Shown here piece after piece: positions 1-8,166 of a stretch of 13,746 nucleotides of DNA. Position 1 is the first letter of the stretch, and every line of letters starts with the position of its first letter. The stretch lies in assembly GCA_027347805.1 (NCBI GenBank), contig DAIEQP010000264.1, positions 1 to 13,746 of the forward strand, given 5' to 3'. A program made the translations under genes and the position numbers. This DNA comes from Ignavibacteria bacterium (GTDB lineage Bacteria > Bacteroidota > Ignavibacteria > Ignavibacteriales > Melioribacteraceae). Below the pieces are notes generated by a model. The model saw only the letters and a program-made list of their open reading frames with translations. It did not search any database and was not told the DNA's origin.

Positions 1-1236
1 ACTTTGTTTTCCCTTCCGAACCATTTTATTCAATCCGCCGGAAATAGTACCAATCCAAATTGTATTGTTTTTATCAACAAGAAAAGAACTTACGCTGTTA
101 TGACTAAGGGAATTTTGATTGCTTGGATTATTGCGATAGTGTTTAAATTGTGTCGTGCGATAGTTTAACTTGTTTAAACCGCTGCCGTTCGTACCAATCC
201 AAATCAGTCCGGATCTATCTTCCATGATACTCAGCAGGGAATTATTACTGAGAGAATAATTATCGTTCGGGTTATTACGAAAATGATAAAACTTTTCGGT
301 TCTCTTATCAAATAAATTGAGACCGCCATAATTTGTGGCAATCCAAATCCTCCCATCCTTATCTTCCAGGATGCTCATAACAGTATTGTCGCTTAGCGAA
401 AAAGGATTTTGTGAATCAGCGAGATATTTTTTAAAGGAATTATTTTTTTTATTGAATAGATAAAGTCCTTTAATTGTGCAGATCCAAATATTTTTTTCTC
501 TGTCTTCATAAACTTTGAAAATCAGATCGGAGGAGGGTATGCTTGTGTTTTTTGAATCACTAATATAATTTATAAATTTTTTATTGCTTGGATTGTATAC
601 AGATAGCCCCTTCCAGGTTCCAACCCAAATTTTTCCTTCCGAATCTTCCAGCAATGAATAAATTCTTTTTTCACAAAGACAATCACGGTTATTTACATCA
701 ACTCCAAAATGATTGAACTTTCCGGTCTTCATATTCATACGGCTAAGTCCGGCTTCTGTTCCGATCCACAAAAATCCGTTTCTGTCAATTAACAATGCAT
801 TAATTCTGTCACTCAGTACACTATTTGGATTTTTTAAATCGGATGGGTACCTAATAAAACTATCGCTATTCCTGACATACTTGGATAATCCGCCTCCGTT
901 TGAGGCAATCCACAGGTTGTTATCTTTATCTTCAATTATTGATTTGTATGTACTTCCGTGAACAGTGGTTGGATCATCCGGTGTGGATCTATAAATTTTA
1001 AAAGCGTTTCCATCGTATCTATTTAATCCGGAAGATGTACTTATCCAAATAAAATCTCTGCTATCCTGAAAAATGAAAAATACTTGATTCTGAGATAAAC
1101 CATGATCGGTTGTGTAGTGTTCAAAACGAAGTGATTGACAATAACCAGTTTCGTAAAATAATAGCACTAAAATGATTAGAAATGTCAGCCAACAATTATG
1201 CCTAATGTAACCCATTGCAATAGATTTTTGATTCAT
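1..1236 (-). CDS. Two-component regulator propeller sensor protein, N-terminal part (3' end outside window)
   Basis: This is my own translation: the frame is open from ATG at 1234-1236 to the left edge, 412 codons with no stop. Residues about 13-33 are a hydrophobic export signal ending near GYC-Q. The next residues, RFEHYTTDHGLSQN, are the usual opening of a periplasmic Reg_prop propeller. At least eight blade motifs follow, of the form ED.(D/N)G.(I/L)WIGT..GL, for example LLEDSEGKIWVGTWKGL. The usual architecture is two seven-bladed propellers, Y_Y_Y, a membrane helix and a kinase, so the missing part is probably Y_Y_Y plus kinase, but this cannot be seen. The start is chosen because the ATG 11 bases upstream (1247-1249) runs into a stop after 15 codons, and GGAAGA lies 5 bases before the chosen ATG. 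It begins 26 bp after the preceding propeller kinase, so the two are probably co-transcribed. It is a clear diverged paralogue of that gene (5330-1263). Confidence 0.9.
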   Translation of the reverse strand, partial: MNQKSIAMGYIRHNCWLTFLIILVLLFYETGYCQSLRFEHYTTDHGLSQNQVFFIFQDSRDFIWISTSSGLNRYDGNAFKIYRSTPDDPTTVHGSTYKSIIEDKDNNLWIASNGGGLSKYVRNSDSFIRYPSDLKNPNSVLSDRINALLIDRNGFLWIGTEAGLSRMNMKTGKFNHFGVDVNNRDCLCEKRIYSLLEDSEGKIWVGTWKGLSVYNPSNKKFINYISDSKNTSIPSSDLIFKVYEDREKNIWICTIKGLYLFNKKNNSFKKYLADSQNPFSLSDNTVMSILEDKDGRIWIATNYGGLNLFDKRTEKFYHFRNNPNDNYSLSNNSLLSIMEDRSGLIWIGTNGSGLNKLNYRTTQFKHYRNNPSNQNSLSHNSVSSFLVDKNNTIWIGTISGGLNKMVRKGKQS

Positions 1237-1262
1237 ATGAATCTTCCATTAAAAAATAGGAA

Positions 1263-4200
1263 TTAGTTTTTGCACAACTTTGTTATCGCATCTTCATCAA
1301 AATCTTTTGATAACTCCTCAAGTATCTTGCAGAATTCATGTAATTCATTTTTCGTAGAAAGTTGTTTGCTTATTCTGTTTACCTCGGCAAAATCACCAAG
1401 ATTTACTTTGTTTATTATTTGATCTAAAATTTCCTGAGACGGTTTATGTACAGAACCCGATTTCCCTAGCACTTGATTAGATTCAGATGAGCTAACATTA
1501 ACGTCGATTTGAACTTTCCAGGTAATCTTCAATTGCTCGCCAATTATTTTTAATAATAAATCAGTGTCAATCGGTTTTGAAATAAATGCATCGCAAGAAA
1601 GTGAGAAATTTTCTATTCTTGTTTTATCTGCAACAGCAGCCGATACTCCTACTATTTTTGATTTATATGAGTTTGTACTGTTTTTAAATTCTGTAATAAA
1701 ATCTTCTCCACTCATTTCAGGCATTAACAGATCAAGTAAAATGAGATCAGGTTTAAATGAACCCACCAGATTAAGAGCTTCTTTGCCGTTTAATGCATTT
1801 TTTACAGAAAATCCTAATGGTTCAAGCAAGGAATTTAACATTGAGCAATTTGTCGTATTATCATCAACAACAAGAATACTTTTCCTATCACCCTCGTAAC
1901 CGCTGATTATGTACTCGTCATGTTTCTGAATATTTTTAATTCTTTCTACAATTTCAAACATAAGATCAAAGCTGAATGTAGTGCCTTTACCAACATGACT
2001 GTTGAATTTCAGATTACCGCCGAGAAATTCAACCAATCGTTTGCTAATTGCTAATCCTAAACCAACACTATCAGCATTTTCTTTTACACCATTGCTAGAT
2101 TTGAAAGGTAAGAATATCGCATTATATTTTTCCTTTGGGATACCGATTCCAGAATCTTCAATCACAAATTTAATTCTGCTTTTTGTACCCTCTTTCTCAA
2201 CACCTTCCGAATTAATTGAAAGCCGCACAAAACCTTCATTTGTATATTTGACTGCATTACTTAAAAGATTCATAAGGATTTGTTTAAGCTTTTTAGCGTC
2301 TGTAATAATATTTTCAGGCAAGTCATTCGATGCATAAAATTCGAAGATAAGATTTTTTTCCTGGGCTTTCACTCTAATTGCATCAACAACTTCTCTTAAT
2401 AAGACAAATAATTGTATCTCTTTTTCATTAATAACTTCTCTTTTCATTTCAATTCTTCTTAAATCGAGAATATCATTAATAAGTGAAAGTAAATGTTCGC
2501 CGCTTTGCTGAATAATCAGGAGCTGATTTTTATGTTTCTCAGAAATTTCCGAAGCTCTTCTCATTATTTGCGTATAACCAAGAATCGCATTTAACGGAGT
2601 ACGAAGTTCGTGACTTACGTTAGCAAGGAATTCACTTTTGGATTTACTGGCGCTTTCAGCTGCTTCCTTGGCAGACCTTAATTTTTCCTCAACTTTTATT
2701 CTTTCAACAACTTCATCATGCAGTTGTTTATTCGTCAATGTAAGCTCACTTGTTCTTCTATTAACTTCTTCCTGCAATTCCATACTTCTCTTTTGTATAC
2801 TTTTTGTTCTGTAATTATGAACAAGAAGTATGAGACCGAGAAATCCAAACACAGCTAGAGTTTTAAAGAGTATCGTTTTATAAAATGGAGGATCAATTAT
2901 AATTTTTAGTGCAACACCTTTTTCATTCCAGACATTACTGTGGTTTGCTGCTTTCACCCGAAAAGTATATTCACCCGGTTCAAGATTAGTGAATGTTGCT
3001 ATCCTTCTGTTTCCACAAAAATTCCAATTGCTGTCTAACCCCTCGAGCTTATACTTAAATCTATTGTCCTGCGGATTGGCATAATTAAGAGCGGCAAATT
3101 CTATAGATAAATCATTCTGAGTAGGTAAAAGGTGAATCTCGCTGGTTTCCGTAATTGATTTAGATAGTATTAAATTCTGCCTAATTTCTTTATTAATTGG
3201 TACAGATATATTATTAACCATTAGACCGGTTAACACAACGGGAGGAATATATAAATCTTTTTTTATCTCAGCCGGTTTAAAAATCACTAGGCCCTTATTT
3301 CCTCCATAGACTAATTCGCCTGTGTTTTTTATTCTTGAGCATGCAGTTACATAGTATTCATTGCTTATCATTCCATCATAAACATCGTAATTATTTATTG
3401 AACCGTCAGCAGGATTATATTCTGAAATTCCATCGTTTGAACTTATCCATAAATTACCTTTTTCATCTTCTTGAATTCCCTGGATGCTGTTTCCGGCAAG
3501 TCCATCCTGCTTTGATAATCTCTTAAATTTTATAGAAGCAGGATTCTTAGTATCACCAACAATTTTACATAACCCAAAAGGTGTCCCCACCCATAGTTCG
3601 TGTTTGGAGCTTTCGAAAATCAAAAGAATTTTATTATCAACAATAGACTGTGGATCTGCTGGATTGTTTTTAAAATGATAAAATTCATTTTTCTTTCTAT
3701 CAAACAAATCCAAACCATTTTCTGTACATACCCACATATTTCTGTATGTATCTTCATATATGTACCGGACAACATTAATCGATATACTTTTTGAATTGTT
3801 CGGATTATTTATGTAGCTGATAAATTTTTGTGTCTTCTGATCAAAATAACCAATCCCGCCGCCATAGGTTCCAAACCAAATTTTTCCATCGTGCGATTGA
3901 AGTACCTTGAACACAGCATTATTGATCATACTGCTATTTGTATGGGTGTTGTAGATTTTTAAGCTTCTATCACGCTTGTTGTATTTTGCGAGCCCCGCTT
4001 CGGTGCCAAACCAGAGGTTATTTTCATTGTCACGTATAATAGAATAGATCAGGTTGTTTGAAATCGAAAATTTATCGAACGAGTATTCATCAGAACGGGT
4101 AAATTTTTCTCCCGGTTTCGATCTCACCAAGTTATTTATACCGCCTCCCAAAGTTCCAATCCAAAGAGAATTTTCGTTTTCAACAAAGATTGAACTGATA

Positions 4201-4700
4201 TGATTATTTGTAATACTGTTCTTTGTAAGTGGCTCGGTTTTATAATTTTTGAATTGTGATTTTCGAAAATCTAGTTTGTTAAGCCCGCCATCCATTGTTC
4301 CAATCCAAAGAATTCCCGAATCATCTTCATATAGGCATTGGGCAACATTGCTGCTCATAGAATTGGGATCAAACGGATTTTGCTTAAATGTGCGAGATGA
4401 TTTTTTATCTCTATCATAAAGAATTAAACCGTTATAGAATGATGCGATCCATAGATTACCATTTTTGTCTTCAATTATATCCTGAATTGTCTGCTCGTTT
4501 TCATGTTCAAATTTCTCCGAAATAAATTTCTGAGATTTACCCGTCTTTCTATTTAGAAGATAAAGCCCTTGTGCAGTACCAATCCAAAGATTCTTTCTTC
4601 TATCTTCATAAATCTTGTGAATGTAATTATTATATAATAAACGTGGATCGCGTTCTCCTTCAAAGTAATTTCTGAATTTATTTTTTTCATAATCGAACAT
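1263..4700 (-). CDS. Propeller hybrid sensor histidine kinase, downstream fragment of a gene split by a stop codon
   Basis: This 1145-residue frame holds most of a membrane hybrid kinase. Counting from the Met at 4700, residues 1-475 carry Reg_prop blades (e.g. LWIGTAQGL, LWIGTMDGGL). Residues 525-600 match Y_Y_Y, 610-628 are a membrane helix, and 630-690 look like a coiled coil. HisKA has H697 in NVSHELRTP. HATPase has N815 in LLSNAVKYT, then EDSGIGI and GLGLAIS. A REC domain has D946/D947, acceptor D990 in ILLDLLMPE, and K1042. About 85 residues follow REC, ending in a helical stretch rather than an AraC domain. All catalytic residues are present. The frame is exactly continuous with 4746-5330, from which it is separated by one TAG. 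Started at this Met it would lack the signal peptide and the first four blades, so it is probably not a normal product by itself. It would sense an unknown periplasmic ligand, perhaps a saccharide as in Bacteroides relatives. Confidence 0.85.
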   Translation of the reverse strand: MFDYEKNKFRNYFEGERDPRLLYNNYIHKIYEDRRKNLWIGTAQGLYLLNRKTGKSQKFISEKFEHENEQTIQDIIEDKNGNLWIASFYNGLILYDRDKKSSRTFKQNPFDPNSMSSNVAQCLYEDDSGILWIGTMDGGLNKLDFRKSQFKNYKTEPLTKNSITNNHISSIFVENENSLWIGTLGGGINNLVRSKPGEKFTRSDEYSFDKFSISNNLIYSIIRDNENNLWFGTEAGLAKYNKRDRSLKIYNTHTNSSMINNAVFKVLQSHDGKIWFGTYGGGIGYFDQKTQKFISYINNPNNSKSISINVVRYIYEDTYRNMWVCTENGLDLFDRKKNEFYHFKNNPADPQSIVDNKILLIFESSKHELWVGTPFGLCKIVGDTKNPASIKFKRLSKQDGLAGNSIQGIQEDEKGNLWISSNDGISEYNPADGSINNYDVYDGMISNEYYVTACSRIKNTGELVYGGNKGLVIFKPAEIKKDLYIPPVVLTGLMVNNISVPINKEIRQNLILSKSITETSEIHLLPTQNDLSIEFAALNYANPQDNRFKYKLEGLDSNWNFCGNRRIATFTNLEPGEYTFRVKAANHSNVWNEKGVALKIIIDPPFYKTILFKTLAVFGFLGLILLVHNYRTKSIQKRSMELQEEVNRRTSELTLTNKQLHDEVVERIKVEEKLRSAKEAAESASKSKSEFLANVSHELRTPLNAILGYTQIMRRASEISEKHKNQLLIIQQSGEHLLSLINDILDLRRIEMKREVINEKEIQLFVLLREVVDAIRVKAQEKNLIFEFYASNDLPENIITDAKKLKQILMNLLSNAVKYTNEGFVRLSINSEGVEKEGTKSRIKFVIEDSGIGIPKEKYNAIFLPFKSSNGVKENADSVGLGLAISKRLVEFLGGNLKFNSHVGKGTTFSFDLMFEIVERIKNIQKHDEYIISGYEGDRKSILVVDDNTTNCSMLNSLLEPLGFSVKNALNGKEALNLVGSFKPDLILLDLLMPEMSGEDFITEFKNSTNSYKSKIVGVSAAVADKTRIENFSLSCDAFISKPIDTDLLLKIIGEQLKITWKVQIDVNVSSSESNQVLGKSGSVHKPSQEILDQIINKVNLGDFAEVNRISKQLSTKNELHEFCKILEELSKDFDEDAITKLCKN

Positions 4701-4745
4701 TGATAAACCTGTCCATGTGCCAATCCAAATTTTCCCTTCCGAATC

Positions 4746-4748
4746 CTA
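4746..4748 (-). other. In-frame TAG interrupting the propeller kinase gene
   Basis: On the minus strand the codons read TAT ACA ATG ACA TAG GAT TCG GAA. The same place in the paralogue reads TAT TCA TTG CTG GAA GAT TCG GAA. The stop therefore replaces a conserved Glu, most simply through GAG to TAG, with no frameshift on either side. It could be a real nonsense mutation, a sequencing or assembly error, or rarely a read-through codon. The full frame 5330-1263 would encode 1355 residues with this codon as position 195. Confidence 0.9.
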
Positions 4749-5330
4749 TGTCATTGTATAAACTTTATCATTACATAAGCTATCAGAATTTTTAATATCT
4801 GCTTTAAAATACCTGTACTTGCCGGTAGTAAGATTCATCCTGCATAAACCCGATTCAGTTCCAATCCACAAACAGTTTTTCCTATCAATTAAGAGTGCAG
4901 TAATTCTATCACCGATTGGCGAATTTGGATCCTTAGGATTATGCTTATATGATGTAAAACTTTCTGTCATTCGCGAGTATTTATTCAGTCCACCGCCATA
5001 TGACCCGATCCAGAGATTTCCGTTTTTATCTTCTACAATAGAACTGAAATGATGCCCGCTGATTGAGTTTTGATTTTCAGGAGTTGATTTATAAATTTTG
5101 AAATTTGTCCCGTCGTATCTATTTAAACCATCGGCAGTAGCAATCCATAAAAAATGCCGGCTATCCTGAAAAATTGCATAAACTAAATTTTGAGATAATC
5201 CGTGATCTGTTGTTAAAGCTTCAAATTTATATTCCTGAGCAAATAATCCTTTTGCAGCCAGTATAAAAACTAGAAAAAGATGCAAAAACTTTTTGAACAG
5301 TTTGGTTACATAAATCATTTTATCATTCAT
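4746..5330 (-). CDS. Propeller hybrid sensor histidine kinase, N-terminal fragment ending at a premature TAG
   Basis: These are the first 194 residues of the propeller kinase that continues at 4700-1263 in the same frame. Residues 8-31 form a signal peptide with a basic N-terminus and a hydrophobic core ending in LFA-Q. The sequence then opens with EALTTDHGLSQN and three complete blades (LWIATADGLNRYDG, LWIGSYGGGLNKY, LWIGTESGLCRM). It stops at TAG inside the fourth blade. The next 15 codons (DSEGKIWIGTW and onward) still read as proper blade sequence before the Met at 4700. The left-hand paralogue has Glu at the stop position (LLEDSEGKIW). Alone, this fragment would be an exported, incomplete propeller with no kinase. 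ATG at 5328-5330 is used; Met5 is an alternative. Neither has a clear Shine-Dalgarno. It starts 51 bp after the upstream kinase gene, which suggests one operon. Confidence 0.8.
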   Translation of the reverse strand: MNDKMIYVTKLFKKFLHLFLVFILAAKGLFAQEYKFEALTTDHGLSQNLVYAIFQDSRHFLWIATADGLNRYDGTNFKIYKSTPENQNSISGHHFSSIVEDKNGNLWIGSYGGGLNKYSRMTESFTSYKHNPKDPNSPIGDRITALLIDRKNCLWIGTESGLCRMNLTTGKYRYFKADIKNSDSLCNDKVYTMT

Positions 5331-5381
5331 AATATTTGTATCACTCTTATGCCTTTTTAGAATTTGCCCATTGACTTATCT

Positions 5382-7967
5382 TCACAACATCAATTCATCA
5401 ACAATATTCAACAATTCCTTTTTATCGAATGGTTTTGCCAGGTAACGAGAAAAACCTTTGCTCAAGAATTCATGTTTACTGTTTTCTGATGCATATCCGG
5501 TAATTGCAACTGTTGGTGTGGTTTTATACTTATCATAAGTTTTTAATTTTTGTAAAACTTCAATTCCATCAATATCATGCCCGAGATTAATATCTATTAA
5601 GAATAAGTCGTATTTGTTTTTTTCGGCAAGTTCAAGTGCATCCCGACCGTTTTGTGAATAAGTCAGATTTCCTTTTTTCTTAAGAAATCTTTTGATCACT
5701 TCAATATTTAGAAGATTATCCTCAACAAGTAATATTTCATAATCGGTAGATTGTAAAATGTTTTCCCGTTTGTTGATAATCTTTTTTACTAAATTTTCAC
5801 TTAAAGAAACATCTAATGGAGGGAGGGTAATTATGAATTCACTTCCGATACCGATCTCGCTATTGAATGAAATTTTTACTCCAAGAAGTTTTGCAATTTT
5901 CTGACTAAGAGATAATCCCAGACCGATACCTTCAAAAGCACGTTTATATCCTTCGCTTGCCTGTCTAAATTCTTCGAATATTAAAGTCTTATCAACATCA
6001 TTAATTCCAATACCAGTATCATTTACAATTATACAAATGCCCGCATCATCCTGGGCTCGATTTCTTCGTATACTTAATTTCACTTCACCTTTTGATGTAT
6101 ACTTAATTGCATTATCAACCAGGTATGTAATTAATTTGCGAAGCAAGGATTCGTCAATGGAATAAGGCTCTTTTTCACTTTCAAAATCCAAAGTGAAATT
6201 CAGATTTTTTTCATCAGCAAGTGTTTTAAATGTATGATAAACATGTTTACATATTACTATAAGATCGACTTCAGAATTGTTTATTACAATATCTTTTTTC
6301 TCTAGTTCAATTAACGTAAGCACCGAATTGAGTGTGTTCATCAATCGTTTGCCGGAACGTGTGATTTTTTTCACCATTTCTGATGATTGGGAATCAGTTA
6401 AATCATCCTCTAACAGCTGAGCAAAACCCAGAATACCGTTCAAAGGAGTTCTAAATTCATGCGACATATTTGAGAGCAGTGAATCTTTAAGTTTGTTTGC
6501 TTCTTCTGCAGAACTTTTTGCTTCTATTAATTCATCAATCATTCTCTTACGATCTGTTATATTTACAATCGAACCGCGGTATCCGACAAACATGTTGTTT
6601 GAGTCATAAATAGGAAATGCTGATATTGATACCCAAATTATCTCTCCATTTTTTTTAACAATACAATAAATATTATCTCTTAAAGTTTTTTTTGTTTCTT
6701 TCAGAGTTGATGCAAAGGCTTTCAAATGTTCTTTATCTTCTTCACGGAACATATCAAGATATTTTTTACGATCGATTAATTCTTCCGGTTTATAGCCCCA
6801 AACTTCTTCGCAAGTATCGCTTACAAACTTAAAATACCCGCTTTGATCAACTGCCCAAACAACAACCTGGCTTTGGGCAGATACCTGATCAAAAAGAATT
6901 TTGTTTTCTCTCAATTCTTTTTCTGTGAGTTCCAGCTCGCTTCTATCTTTAAGAAGTTTAATTCCGAAAGCCAAATCCCCGGCTAATTCAATTAACAATT
7001 CGACTTCTTCATCGTGAAATGAATTAATTGAATCTGAATAAATTTTTAAGTAACCGGTAAGTTTGCTTTCGATAATAAGCGGGAGAGAAATAAAGCTTTG
7101 CAATTCATTTGTATTATTAATTCTTTTTGAAAGTTCAGTTTTGGCTTCAGTGGTTATATTATTCGAAGAATACAATTTACCATTTCGAAAATCTGAACTT
7201 ATTAATCCGTTTACCTCTTCATCATCGAGGCAAATATCCAGATTAGTTGAAAATTTATCTTTATTAATTTCGGCACGAATGCGAACATTTTTGTATGAAT
7301 CATCTTTAAAAAACCCAACCTGAATAAATGGATAACCGCCAAATTCATTTATTATTTCACAAATTTTTTCAAGTAATTCCTCTTCACTGCTAACCCTTAC
7401 CAAAGTTTGATTACATTCGCTCAACATCTTTAACATTCTATTTACATTTGCAAGCTCAACAGTTCTTTCAACAACTCTCTTTTCAAGATTTGTATTCAGT
7501 TCTCTAATTTTTTCTTCGGCAGTTTTTCTTTCGCTGATTTCAACTTGCAGCAGGTCGTTTTGAATTACTAAAAGTTTTTTTGCATCTCTTAATGCAAGAT
7601 GAGTCTTTATGCGTGATAGAACTTCATCAATTTCAATTGGTTTTGTTACATAATCTACAGCTCCTGCCTGAAATCCTTTAACTTTGCTTTCAATTGCACT
7701 TAATCCCGTCATGAACAAAATAGGAACATCTTTAATTGAATCGATTTTTTTCAATCGTGTGCATGTTTCAAAACCATCCAATCCCGGCATCATAACATCT
7801 AAAAGAATAATATCAGGTTGAATATTCTCTGCTCTTTGAATTGCTTTTTCTCCGGTTGTAGCAATAAAAACCTGAAATCCGTCACTCTCCAATGTTTCAC
7901 TTAATATTCCAATTGTAGCGGGAGTATCATCAACAACAAGAATTTTCCCTCGAATGCTGTTATTCAT
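5382..7967 (-). CDS. Cytoplasmic hybrid histidine kinase, REC-GAF-PAS-HisKA-HATPase-REC
   Basis: This is an 861-residue soluble phosphorelay kinase with no membrane helix. The N-terminal REC (residues 6-125) has D13/D14, acceptor D57 in ILLDVMMPG, T87 and K109. A coiled coil (about 130-175) leads into a GAF-like domain (about 178-340) and a PAS domain (about 355-475) ending in VNITDRKRM. HisKA has H503 in NMSHEFRTPLNGILGF. HATPase has N619 in VDNAIKYT, DTGIGI at 650-655 and GIGLGL at 680-685. A second REC (743-860) has E749/D750, acceptor D792 and K845. All phosphotransfer residues are intact. The N-terminal receiver suggests it takes phosphate from, or is gated by, another kinase, plausibly the membrane propeller sensors encoded directly downstream. 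It appears to be the first gene of the minus-strand signalling cluster. The start ATG at 7965-7967 lies just before the receiver motif and has no clear Shine-Dalgarno. The stop is TGA. Confidence 0.93.
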   Translation of the reverse strand: MNNSIRGKILVVDDTPATIGILSETLESDGFQVFIATTGEKAIQRAENIQPDIILLDVMMPGLDGFETCTRLKKIDSIKDVPILFMTGLSAIESKVKGFQAGAVDYVTKPIEIDEVLSRIKTHLALRDAKKLLVIQNDLLQVEISERKTAEEKIRELNTNLEKRVVERTVELANVNRMLKMLSECNQTLVRVSSEEELLEKICEIINEFGGYPFIQVGFFKDDSYKNVRIRAEINKDKFSTNLDICLDDEEVNGLISSDFRNGKLYSSNNITTEAKTELSKRINNTNELQSFISLPLIIESKLTGYLKIYSDSINSFHDEEVELLIELAGDLAFGIKLLKDRSELELTEKELRENKILFDQVSAQSQVVVWAVDQSGYFKFVSDTCEEVWGYKPEELIDRKKYLDMFREEDKEHLKAFASTLKETKKTLRDNIYCIVKKNGEIIWVSISAFPIYDSNNMFVGYRGSIVNITDRKRMIDELIEAKSSAEEANKLKDSLLSNMSHEFRTPLNGILGFAQLLEDDLTDSQSSEMVKKITRSGKRLMNTLNSVLTLIELEKKDIVINNSEVDLIVICKHVYHTFKTLADEKNLNFTLDFESEKEPYSIDESLLRKLITYLVDNAIKYTSKGEVKLSIRRNRAQDDAGICIIVNDTGIGINDVDKTLIFEEFRQASEGYKRAFEGIGLGLSLSQKIAKLLGVKISFNSEIGIGSEFIITLPPLDVSLSENLVKKIINKRENILQSTDYEILLVEDNLLNIEVIKRFLKKKGNLTYSQNGRDALELAEKNKYDLFLIDINLGHDIDGIEVLQKLKTYDKYKTTPTVAITGYASENSKHEFLSKGFSRYLAKPFDKKELLNIVDELML

Positions 7968-8112
7968 AGTTTTATAATTATTTTGAACTCGTTTTAAGAA
8001 TTGTTAAGAAGAACCTAATAATATTATCGAAAATTGAGAACACTTTTAAATGAAAAATGGCTTTTTTCAATAAAAAAAGGATGGCTATGTAGAAAACAGG
8101 TAAAAACAAACA

Positions 8113-8161
8113 TTTTTATTTTGACTGGCGATCCAGAACTGAACCGCCAATCAATATAAAA
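8113..8161 (-). terminator. Long hairpin downstream of trpB2, likely 3' end structure
   Basis: The arms TTGACTGGCG (8121-8130) and CGCCAATCAA (8145-8154) pair over 10 bp with one wobble. Three to four further pairs reach into the loop. After one mismatch, an AT-rich extension pairs outwards to about 8114 and 8160. It lies just past the trpB2 stop and before the kinase cluster, where transcription might end. On the minus strand it is followed by A-rich sequence, not a U-tract, so it is not a textbook intrinsic terminator and may instead protect the 3' end. Confidence 0.45.
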
Positions 8162-8166
8162 TAATT

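Noticed and set aside
713..3794. Plus-strand open frames of 60-110 codons opposite the propeller kinases
   Set aside because: They lie antisense to strongly supported coding frames and their translations look like reversed blade repeats, so they are shadows.
1..4700. Regularly spaced WIGT-type DNA repeats as a repeat array or CRISPR
   Set aside because: They are degenerate coding repeats of propeller blades, without identical units or spacers.
4746..4748. TAG as a pyrrolysine or other recoded codon
   Set aside because: The conserved residue is an acidic Glu on a propeller blade, no recoding element is evident, and sensor kinases are not known users. Mutation or base error is simpler.
7063..7323. 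Plus-strand frame of 86 codons opposite the GAF region of the soluble kinase
   Set aside because: It is the shadow of a well-supported coding frame and has no family features of its own.
7968..8112. Promoter for the kinase cluster
   Set aside because: I found no TAnnTTTG box with a TTG at the right distance on the minus strand here, so none is called.
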